Shown: positions 35,301 to 47,300 of the stretch, piece by piece
Numbering within the stretch: the stretch's first letter is position 1
Layout of the letters: each line of letters starts with the position of its first letter
Origin: Norana najaformis
Lineage: Eukaryota; Annelida; Clitellata; Crassiclitellata; Hormogastridae
NCBI GenBank assembly: GCA_964023275.1
Contig: OZ029917.1
Coordinates: forward strand, 22,740,488-22,804,487
Direction: 5' to 3'
DNA length: 64,000 bases
Position numbers and translations under genes: made by a program
Notes under the pieces: generated by a model
The model's database searches: none
What the model saw: the letters and a program-made list of their open reading frames with translations, nothing else
What the model was told of the DNA's origin: nothing

Positions 35301-38300
35301 GCATCTAGCCTGTTAAACAGGTGGCATTAGCACAACTGCATGTTAAGCTGATTCATGTGCAAACAGGTCGTGCATAAACGAGTCTGTACTGTACTTGGCA
35401 GTCATTCCAGAATGCAGATGTTCTGAGCAGGAAGTCAACCATGGTATTTTAGCAGACTGATAGCAAATGCCACATTGGTACAGCATTAATTCCTTGGGTT
35501 TTTGATGAATGATTTGGATGCCGTTGCTTATGGTTGCAGACTGCAATTTCAGCATCTGAAGCAGAACAGGCTGAATTGTATAAGTCTGCTAAATATGCTC
35601 TGTTGTCTACGAGCCACACATGTGTTCCTGTAGCTGTCGAAGCTGTTGACCCTATAAATACTGAGGATATAGAATTTGTGTATGAGTTGGATCATTGCAT
35701 ATCAGCTGTCTTGGGAGAATGACGTGAGGTTCATTTTAGGCATTACAGTTTTACAGCCCTAAGAGCCATGACTGTCATGGACTTGGTTCTTTTCCTGTGC
35801 TTCTCTGTCTGTGCCCAGTGCCATAGTGCCATTGACCCCTTCAGAGGCATCTTTCTGGTTAGCCCCAAGACTGGGTAACAGCCTGATTTTCCAGTGATCG
35901 GATTTCTGCATATCCTTATATAATTTTTAAATTCTGAGATTATTCCTGCTTCAAGGAAAAAACTATGCTATATTAACAGTAATAATTATTACAATGGGGA
36001 AAAACTATGCTATAATTAGGGAAAACTATGCTATAATAAGAGTAATTATTATAGCAGTTGGCTTTCTCAGACCTACTGTCATTCTGATTTTCACACTAAA
36101 GTTATTTTGCAGACTTTAGATTCCCCTTTTTAACGTCATAATAAAATGAAACTTATTAAGTATAATGTTAGTATAAAACTATCTCAGAAAAGTTTTAGTC
36201 TGTTGCTGTGTACTTGTAGGAGCACGAAAACCGAAAAAGAAAAAACCTCCAATGGAAGATGGTCGAAAAGCAGATAGAAAATCTTCTTCTTCACTGGAAG
36301 GCTCGAATAGGCTTGGAAAATAAGACAGTAAATCGGAACTTAAATGCAAATTTGTCAGACTTGTCTCCATAATTCTAGGAAACTTGTCGGCCTTGTGTTT
36401 AGTGATGCGATTAAACAATGCCTAACTTACATGTCCTAAACCATTTTTTGATATACTAGCAAACAGTAATTTGTTCTCTTAAAAAACATCTGGTAAATAC
36501 ACGATAATAGAACACAAGGTGGAGGTGCTCATTTCCTTTACTTAAGACCTTGAGCTGGCAAGGTACAAATTGCAAAATCTTTGTGATTAGTGTTTTGCAA
36601 AACTTTATTTACGTAGCAGTTGATGCTGAAACCACTGTCCTTCAAGCTAATGGAGGCAAACATGTGCAGCTTACTTGCCCAGGTTTGTTGCATAGAGTCT
36701 GATGAGCAGGATTGAATCCACTATCACCATATCACAGAGCAAGTGTGTCTCCATGCAGACCACGGTGCTGCTCAGTACTGCAAGTACAGTGCATACTTAT
36801 TAAAAGTACGAATTTTTAATTGCAGGCTCAGTGAAGAATCAATTGTTTCATTCTTTTAATTTATGTATGGCAAGAAAAATCAATTCTGCTGTATTGATAT
36901 TAATCAGAGTACTTATCATAGCCACAACAGTACTCTTGAATGCTTAGTATATTATGCAAAAGTTGTTTCAAAGTTTTGTTCCTTAGTGTTCTTACAAACA
37001 TTTGAAGAAAATTCTGTGAAGTTCTAATGTTTTCTGTGACTTCGAGCAGCAGCAGCAACAAGAAAAAGTGATTGTTCTACGCAAAAGACGCCAGAGAATC
37101 AAGAGTGAGGCCAACTGGAGACTCTTCTACTACCAGTTTAGCCAGGACCATGCCAAACCGAATCTCATCTGGAACTTCAAGGTAGTGAAAAGCACTTAGT
37201 GATGTTTTAGCATTTTAGAAGTTGCTAGTCATCTAAATTTGTAATATTATGAATGATTCTTAATCTTAACATTTTATTTTTATCTTTCAGACTAGGGAGG
37301 AACTGAGAAATGCATTAGAAGATGAAATGCGTGCATTCAGTGTTGATAAAGATCTTTCATCCAACTGCATCATTTCTTGGAATCATCAGGAATTTGAAGT
37401 GCAGTACAGCAGTCTTGCAGAGGAGATAAAAATAGGTAAAAATTCTTTTAAACTGACACCAGTTCTTCAGTTCGGTCTGTGTTGTCATTCTTTCTGAATT
37501 AGGCATGTACTATGTCAAATATTCTTAATATTAATGTTCTTAGATAAGTTTAATTTATGTCACTAGTCATTCCTTGTATTCACAGCAAGGTGAGAGGATG
37601 TGACTAATGTTATGTGGAATAACGACTTCCAGAAGATTTATACAGGTAAGGTTATGAACTACGTAGATTAAGTGAATTGATGTGACTTATGATTTCAGGT
37701 GACTACTACCTTCGACTGCTCTTGGAAGAGGAAGAAAGTGAAGAATACAGCGCTATTAAGAATTCGTTAGTTGATTTTGTTTAGCATTATAACAACATAG
37801 GTTACATGATTATCTAGTGTGCTAGCAATCAGGCCTGTGGAATGGATACTGTGAAGTAAGCAGCAAATTATGTCGATTGTCCAGAACTTTCGGAAACATC
37901 AGTAATATTTAAATGAAATTGTTTTAGCTGCACTGAGGTAGCAATCATGGTTTTAGCCAAATTTTCATTATTCTCGGTTATTATTTTTGTTGTGAAGCGC
38001 TTAATGGGCTTTGCATGAATGTTTTGGTTAAAGTTTTCAATATTGTAGTTGAGACGTAGTATGGTTAGATTTCTTTTACTAGTTCACTTTATGTTATACT
38101 GTATGTGGTTAAATTACACTGTATGTCTAGTTTGTTGTTATACATGTAGTTTGCTGTTTGTTGCAGAGTTAGTTAAGTCAGTGAAAATCTTATATTTAGC
38201 ATTTTTTAATGTTTGATTTCATGATTTTTTGTTGATGTTTGTGCCCCAAGCTGTTTACCCAAGAGCAGGTAAATTCATTCCTAAAAGAAATAAATACTTT

Positions 38301-41300
38301 TATTGTTTTATTTTCTGTTTATTGTTTTTTTTACAGAAACGAGTTCTTCAATGATCTTTATCATCGCTTTTTGTTGACGCCAAAGATTAACATGAAATGC
38401 TTGTGTCTGCAAGCAATGGCCGTGGTTTATGGTCGATGTGTTGAGGAGATTGGGGCTTTCAATGATACGCGCTACATTGTCGGAATGTTAGATCGGGTGA
38501 GCAGTTCTAATCTGATCTGATAGGATTTGATCTTTTCTGTTGATTTATATATTCCAATTGTCATGACTAGGGCGTTAAGACAAGATGGGTCATCACTGAA
38601 CATTTCGGTGTATCGCTTTCTGAAAGTTGTAAGGTTTTCTGACTAGGCAGCTGTTCCTAAAGAGCTTTCTGCCAGTTTCTTGTGTTTTGCCAGATTTGCA
38701 TTTCAAATGTTTTGGTAATTGGTTATTAATACAATACAACTGAAATTTGATAATGCCCCCTTACATTATTTAAGAGGCAGGGTGTACATGTAAGGTGGCT
38801 GTAAATACTGTATCCCTGAACAATTTTAGAGCTTTCTTGTTTTGTTAATTTCAGTGTACTGATCGACTTGAGAGGGATCGATTGATTCAGTTTCTGAACA
38901 AACTCATCTTGAATAAGGTCTGTTAGTCTTGAAACTTGTTAGACTTGATTATTTTTGTCATTTTTGCACTTGATTAAATTGTTACTGATCTATGAATAAA
39001 ATAAAATGCAGGAGAAATATAGGGATATTCAGGCACAGAATGATGCTGTTGCTAATTTTGCTTATTGGAATTAATCTTTGTTTCTGCCACAGATTTTGAA
39101 CAGTGTTTTCTAGCATATCATCTTAACATATGTGGCTGCATGAGGAGGGATGGGCTTCCTGGTATATGGTCGTACCTCAGATCTGCAGACTTGTGTACAC
39201 CATCTTCAGCCAGGTAATAGTGGAGGAGGATTGACTAGGATCTTTGGAGTAACCTCGTCTATCAATCGCTGGTGACCCTTCAACCTACCAATGGAGAAAC
39301 GACAAATACCTCTTCTATTCAGACCTGGGTGTCGAGGGTATCCGGATGCTACAACATCTACCACCAACAAGGAGCTGCTGGACAGTGATGTTATCATGTA
39401 CCGTGGACCCAACCGCCTGTTGTCACTCTTTACTATCAGTGCAACTTGGTTCAGGAACTCTGAACATTGTGTCATCTGTCAGCTCTGGATGAGAATCTGT
39501 TGGTTGGGTTCCACGTGTGTGCATGAGCCCACCACTGCATGTTGATTCTTCTGGTTGGATGTGCATTGTTTCGCTTGCTGACATACTTTCTGTTCTTAAT
39601 GACATTTAACATCATTTAGGCTTGCAGAGGCAGTGCTTTTGTGAGGTACTTAAAAAGGCACTATATCATATGTCTGGATAACCAGCTAACTAAATGTTCA
39701 TGGGACTAAATGCATCCTCCAAATGTTTCTGTTATGGGAATCTCAAATATAGAAACTACCTGCACTTGAGTTTTAATGTATGAAGCCTTTTGTTTTGCTT
39801 TCTGTGATGTTTTGAGTAGATCCTGAGAAGTGCTGTGTTTGACTTGTAGAAAAATGTTAAGGAGTTGATGGATGCAAATGGAGTTCGTATGTTGGTTGAG
39901 CTGTTGACGCTAGCACATTTGCACATCTCACGTGCCACCGTTCCGATGCAGGTAACAATGATATTGTTACCATGGACTGTTTCTATATTTAGACCCATAA
40001 TGCTTAAGGATTCGATGATTTAATACTCCTGGAAATGACACACAATTACGCAAAAGTTGAACTGTAGCATTTTGACTTACGTGTTTCTGCATCGTATCTA
40101 AATGGAGCGTGGAATTTTCAGATGGTTGTTTAGTCATGCAACCAGTTAGGGATGCCTGCTGTTCAGTTGTTATCAGTACAAAAGCCACAGACGTCACGAG
40201 TACTAAGCAGCCCACAAGTGTGTGTGACTATAGATAGTTCCAACGACATCAGTATCATGCTACAGATTACGGCATGCCATAAGTGCAACACTTCTGTTTC
40301 ATATATTAACACTGTTGCGTATATGACTGTGTTTACACACATGTGTATATGGAGAATTCTCAGCGTGCTGTTCTCTTGTGTTTTTGTGTTTATCTTTATC
40401 TTTTCTTGATCAGTGATACACTCTGCCACTGTTTTAGTTATTTGATCAGTGATACACTGTGCTATTGTGAATTAAGTCTTCATTTATTCTGTTACAATGT
40501 GCATGTTGTGGGTGTGCTTGACATGTTTTTGTGATTTGCATTTCTGAAGATTGTGAATATTTTCAGAGTAATGTTATTGAAGCTGCACCTAACATGCAGA
40601 GAGAAAGTGAGAAGGAGTGGTACTACGGCAATGCAGACAAGGAACGCCTTGGACCATACAGCTTTGAAGAAGTAAGCACATCTGAACTTTTAAATCGTTA
40701 TCTTTCTTAACTACTTTGTCCTTAGGTTTGGCAATTGTAAAAGACAAGTAGAAACATAACAGACTTGTTGTGATGCAGACACTTTTCCTTGCAGAGTTGA
40801 TTGTGAAAAGGTGTTGATAAATGTAGTTGTGTTATTTATTTTTGTTTTTAATACTTGTTGTTATTAATTTGCTGTGATAGTTCTTTATTTATCCTATATG
40901 CATGTAATGAAGTAAGCTGTTATTTGCAAGTTTAGTGGTCGTAACTTTCTGAGCTAGAGCTTGTCCAACCATATTTTTATTGTTTTCTGTGTTATTTCTG
41001 ATCGCTGAAGATGAGTACATTGTGTCTGAGTGTTTTTATACATAGGCATCAAGTGACAGTTACAGTCATTACTGTTGAAAACTAATGGTAAAAATCATTA
41101 TTGTATCATTGGTACCTTCTATCTGAAACAGATGAAACAGTTCTGGAAGGAGGAAGTGATCACGGTTAAGACTCGTTGCTGGGCTCAAGGAATGGATGGG
41201 TGGCGGCCTCTTCAGTCTGTTCCTCAGCTCAAGTGGAGCCTGATGGCCACTGGTCAGGCCGCTCTAAATGAGACTGACCTTGCTACGCTCATACTGAACA

Positions 41301-44300
41301 TGCTGATTAAGATGTGTGAATACTACCCAAGCAGGTTAGAAGTTTGCTATGTTTTATAACAGTGGATCTCAAGAGCATACGGGTAAGTCATGGCCCATTT
41401 GACCCACTGAATTCTGTTCATGTCTTAACTCTTGATTAGAAAGCTGGTAATCCGTAGACTCAGATTAACTTGTAGTAGACAGATGGATCTGAGTAGCGAG
41501 AACTGATTCAGAATGCCACTGTATAGATGACTGTGGACAGAGATAGAGTCCTTCCAAATTTGCCTCAGTAACTATGCTTACTAAGTGTTATTTTTTAATA
41601 AAAACATGCTAGCTGTCTGATATTGCAGTAATTTTCATTACATTGCGTTAAACTAACTATGGTAAAGCAGTTCAGAACTTTTGTTGATAAAGCTAGTGTG
41701 AAGAACTTTAAGAGTTGAAAAGTTTGATCAGTGTCTCCCTTATTGATTTTGGTTGTAAAGGAATTGATTTTTCAGCTTTACTGCTTATAATTAATGTAAA
41801 TTAGTAACTTTTGTTGCATTAATAATTCTTATTTCATTTGTTACAGGGATGGTGATGGGGCCATTGTTCGGCCGTTGCCACGGATCAAACGAGCGCTTTC
41901 AGAGGCAACTTGCCTGCCTCACATTGTGCAGGTATGTTTGCTACTCATATTCAATGAATTTGAGTTTGATTGTTTGATTAATCTGAGTTTGATTCCTTTT
42001 GCGTCTTCTGTGTGTATGTATGTATGTATCTGAGTTTTGTATAGGTCTTCTTAAGGACCTCTCCAAAGTGCTGCAAAGATGGCTATCTAAGAGATAAAGG
42101 AGTTTCAAAATGCTCTGGCACATTTGGAAAGATATTCCAGTTCCTGTGAAGATCCTCTTTCTCCAAGGACCGTTATTACTACAGATACTTAATGAATGAT
42201 TACCTAGCTCTTTCACTTAACTGTTTCAGTGATTTTTTTACCGTTGTCTAGCTCACTTTCCTATTACCACCTTCGCTAGATTTTCAGATGGCTGTTGTCC
42301 TGTTTTAGCTGTTGGTTACCTTTGATCCAGTGCTGGTCGAAAAGGTAGCTACCGTGTTGTACCTCGTCATGGAGGATAATCCTGTTATGCCACGGCTTTA
42401 TCTGACTGGAGTATTCTATTTCATCATGATGTACACTGGTTCTAACGTTCTTCCCATCGCACGCTTCCTGAAGTACACCCACCTCAAGCAAGCCTTCAGA
42501 TCAGATGAGGTAATATCATTTGGTCAAAAATCCATTTCCATAGCTTTTCAGGGTTCAGATTTTAAAATTTTTATGCTCTTCTTTAAAACCTTGCTGTTAA
42601 AAGGCTGAATTTTACTCAGTTATGCTGATTAACATAACTAAATTAGAACTGTTTGTTTTGCATAACTTATGTAACAGGTGCTTAATTCTAGTTCTCTGTG
42701 TGTGTGTGTCTGTGTAATTGTCTGAGCACTTATCTGTGTTACAGTGTCTGTACAATTATGTATACATTACAGTAAAAGTATTTTTAAATGTGTAAGAGCA
42801 AGATGTGTGCTCAAGTAAAGTTGTGGAACATGGTAGGATGTTTACTGTTTAGGAAAGTGGGAGCATGTAGTACTGTTACTTTGATTACGTTGCAGCTGTT
42901 ATTTTATATGAAAGCACTTAGCATACTGCATGACTGATGACACGATTGAAAGGGTCGTTGCACACGCCTTTGAGGCTGTTGTTAATTGCATGCGTTATAA
43001 ATGTCTGTTTAATAATAATTAATAATAAAGAAATGAAGAATAGGAAAAATATCTGTTAACAAAAACAGTTAATATTGGTAATAAACTGAACCTCTGCAGC
43101 AAATTTACCTATCATCAGCGTAAACACAATAACCAGTGGATTCCAGGAACTAGTAAAGTCGGGTTAGCCTGACCCAGAGCCAGAACAGTTATCCATTGGA
43201 ATGCTATCATTCCTATAGTAGGCTTTAAGGAAGGGTTCTGTCTCTTACTCCTTTGTTCAGAACACACCAATCCAGGTATATCATTATGTTTACAACGAGT
43301 AATTCAGATTATATTGGTGAAGTAAGTAATGAACAACATGATTCTAGAAGAATCTAATATACTTCTATTGTGCTGTTATTATAATGCCAATCCATGGTCG
43401 CTTCAAGTGAGGTTGTATTCAAGAGTCATAATCTGCTGGAGAAGCAAGGTTGAAAGTAGTTATTAATTGAAAAGGAAGAAGTATTCTAACATTTTTTTCA
43501 TCACACAAGTAATTAGTTTTGCTGGTGTCATATTCGTAGCTGTCAGAAGAATTAGATGAGATCTTTGTGGACATATTTTAGAACAAGAAGTCAGACATTA
43601 TGTTTCGGAGTGTGCTGGGACACATGCTTCCTGAAGCGATGGTCTGTTACCTAGAGAATTATGAACCTGACAAGTTTGCAGAAATCTTCCTTGGTGAATT
43701 TGATACACCTGAAGCTATTTGGAGTAGAGAAATGCGGTAATTAACTTTAGATTATTTACAAGCACTTAGAGTTAATTTTGCTATATTTGCAAGAGATATA
43801 AAAGGTGCTGCATTATATGGGATTGAGTTAAAATGAATTCACTTTTAACAGGTGAACTAAAATCTGGGATCTGTGTTCTTTACCTCGTTAGTTTAGAATC
43901 TGCCTTAGGTCCTGTGTATCGGTAGAGATTGTTAGCTTCTTCAGTTTCAATTTGTACCATATTATCTCGGATATAGTGCGCACTTTTTTCCGAAAAAAAT
44001 CCGCGCAAAGTCTGGGTGCGCATTGTACATAGGAACAAAGTTCTTAGATGTTTTAGGTAAACACCGGTCACACAAAGACCACTTTTACACTAACCAAAGG
44101 CAACAGACGAAGTTTAAATCGGCTGAGATACCTTATATTTTATTGGTTTAATTTATCAAAGTGACTAGGGGACCTCAAGAAGGCCCCATAATTGCACGGA
44201 CTAGGGAACCTCAAGTGCGCGAGATCTCACAGACTCTCGGGTGATTGTTATAAACAGTCAAAATGGCTGCAGACACAGAATCTGAGTTTTCTATTGGAAC

Positions 44301-47300
44301 AAACTTTTTGTTTGAAATTAAAGAGTTACAAACTGCAAAGAAAGCATACGAACAGCACCATTTTGTTCGGTGAAAAAATAATAGATCCTGACTGTCCTTT
44401 TGCTGACCTTGACCAACTGTAAATGTTTCTAAATGGGGTTGCACAGGACGCGAAAAATTGACCGCAAAATGGGTTAGGTTTAGGGTTAGGGTTAGATTCT
44501 GACCCATACGGTATTTATAAAGAATTAAGTTCATATTCACATTGATGCCCTAGTATTTCAGTTTAGGCAACCTCCTTGAGGCCCTCTAGTATTCCAGTTT
44601 AGGCAACCTCCTTGAGGTCCCCTAGCAACGTCCTTAATTTATTTAACTTGCGTTTAGTAAGCTAATTTTATAGCATACAATTTAAAAATATTCTTAGAAT
44701 TTTAATTCTTAGTGCATAGTTATGTTTGAGAAATAAATGAAAAGAAAGCCTTGTCACCAGATGTTGTTTATTTTATTCCATAGATATAATTATATGTACT
44801 TGAGCAGTCACACTGCAAATAAGTAAGTATGATGATTATTACATGGGCACACAGAAGTTCACCTGCGCATTATATATAGGTACTAAGATTTTTACATTAG
44901 GATAAATTTTGCAACTTGGGTTGCACGTTATGCACGCGTGCACACTATACCCGAGATAATACGGTAATTGTTGCCATGATTTGTTGTATTGTTGGTGCTA
45001 AACCAGACATGCAGACATAGTAGTCTTATTTTCATTCCAGCCATGAGCATTAAATAATGTAAGCATATTTGTGACCCCATAGGTTGGAATTGGTTACAAG
45101 AATATAAAATCAGTTCCACTGTATTATGACTTCTGACCTGTGAGGAATTTTTTTACAAATCATTTAATGCGTCTGCTTTCATATGCCACTTGGTATTCAT
45201 AAGTAACTTATGAACAGGTAAATGGTAGTAGTTCACACCATGTTCTATAAACAGCATCTACTATGTTGTATTCTTTGCAGCCTGTTTACCTCATTAGTGT
45301 TGTAATTGCTTTCTGAACTGGGTACATTGCTAGGCGAATGATGATTGAAAAAATCGTGTCACACGTTGCTGACTTCTCCCCACGCCTGCAGAGCAACACA
45401 CGTGCGTTGTACCAGTATTGTCCAATTCCAGTCATCATCTACCCTGCACTCGAAAATGAACTCTTCTGCAATATTTACTACCTTCGTCATCTATGTGATG
45501 TTGTACGCTTTCCAGACTGGCCGATCAAAGATCCGGTAAAAGATGCTATGTTATATTATGTTAAGTAAAAGTCATGTTGCTTTTTCAAGAACTATGTGTA
45601 GTTACCTTTTCTGTTTGCCTTGTTAGTTACGATGTTTAAAATTACACTTCATTTATTAGCAGTACTAATTCATTAAGGTATGGTTCTGAGCTAATTGCAT
45701 ATTTAAGAGGGTATTAAAAGCATGCAGACATCCATTATAAATAACATATACCTATATACATACACTTGCACACACATACTTTTATACATACATATATTCA
45801 CTTGCACACGCATACATTTACAGTTTACATGCACACATGGTTGCTGGCTTTGTTATCTCTTCAAATGAAGTAAGGATACAGGGAAATGTGATTTTCTGTT
45901 ACTTTTAATAGTGAAATGAATAAGAAAGACTTTTTTGTAGAAATTCTTGTAGGCCTATCGTTAAAACTGATGCACACTTTACAAAACTTTGCAGTTACTA
46001 GAGTAAGGAAGCAGTTTAAATATAGTCAGATTTTTGTGTATTCTAGGCTTTTCTGTTCGTCAGTGAAGGATGGATATGTGGAGTGACTCCAGTCAGTTTT
46101 TAAGCCTATGTTTTTTCTGTCTAGGTTCGACTTCTGAAGGACATTCTCGAAGCATGGAAAGCAGAAGTGGAAAAGAAACCTCCATCGATGTCCACTGACG
46201 AGGCCTACCAGACCTTAAACTTGTCCAAAGATGTTGATCGGTTGGTATCAGGTTTCATTTATATATTGTTTACTTGTAATAGTGACAATTATTACGTAGC
46301 ATTGTAAGTATCCAGGTGCCTGACTCAAGTGCCTGACTCCTGGATCTTGACCCTTTTGCCTATCGATTTTGTTTTGACTGAGCGCCTGTGAATAAGCTGG
46401 TTCCCGCGACTTAGCTTTTGTTGAGCGCTGTAGAAATCTCGAGATTACGATTACTTCTAGAGTACCTTACAATGTCAATTGTCAGCACAGGTTGAGAGTT
46501 AAATAACAGAGTTGCAGTTGATTTTGGAAAGTGTGAATGTTTCAATCTGGTCTGTGCTTTTAAACTACTGAACAGTCTGTTGGAGGTATTTTATTATGTT
46601 CACCTGACATCATCTGACTTTTGACAGATCCACTCAGCTTCATCAACTCCTTGTGTCCCTGTGAAAAGCCTGCAATCTTTAGGTATGGGGTTACTGGCAG
46701 AGTCATGATGCAGAACTGTCATAGGCTCTTGTGTATTTTACACCACTGTCCCAAGGGAATGGAATTAACTACCAATTTTTCTTCAAAGCTCTCATTCTTT
46801 GTCTTCCTTCATAAAATGCCTCAAAACTCTATTTCTCACTGGCTTTCAGACAGTTAGAGTCTCTAACTGCACTATCATTTGGTGGCTGGCTAGTCACATC
46901 TCAGATTCACATTTCTGTGTGACTGTATGAATTACAAATTTTTGTATTCATAATGACAATGCTGACGTTATGACAGTTTTTGGAATTTTTTTGAAAACTG
47001 GACTGGATGGATGAAATATATTAGCTGGTGTATAAGGTGGGAAACTGTTATTTAAATTCTTGTGACCTTTGGCTGATTGTAAGAATGTTTTGTGTTGTCA
47101 GACAAGATGAAGCAAAAATCAGGAAGGCCTATTTCAGACTTGCTCAGAAGTATCATCCAGATAAGAATCCGGAAGGCAGGGTAAGATAGAATATTCTATG
47201 CAATTAATGTGGGGTAACCAGGGTAGGTATTCACTCATTTTTTTATATGTTAACTTTATCAACTATAGTTCTCAGGGGCTTGGTGTGAGGTGAAAGGATT

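Larger units (their letters stand above)
43717..45360 (+). other. DNAJC13: IWN repeat 2 of RME-8
   Basis: [14 protein letters not shown] spans the exons ending 43736 and starting 45334. It reads IWS at 43717-43725, the same substitution as in vertebrate DNAJC13 (AIWSSEMRR). The 1.6-kb intron between carries the nested DNA transposon at 43957-44964. Confidence 0.8.
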
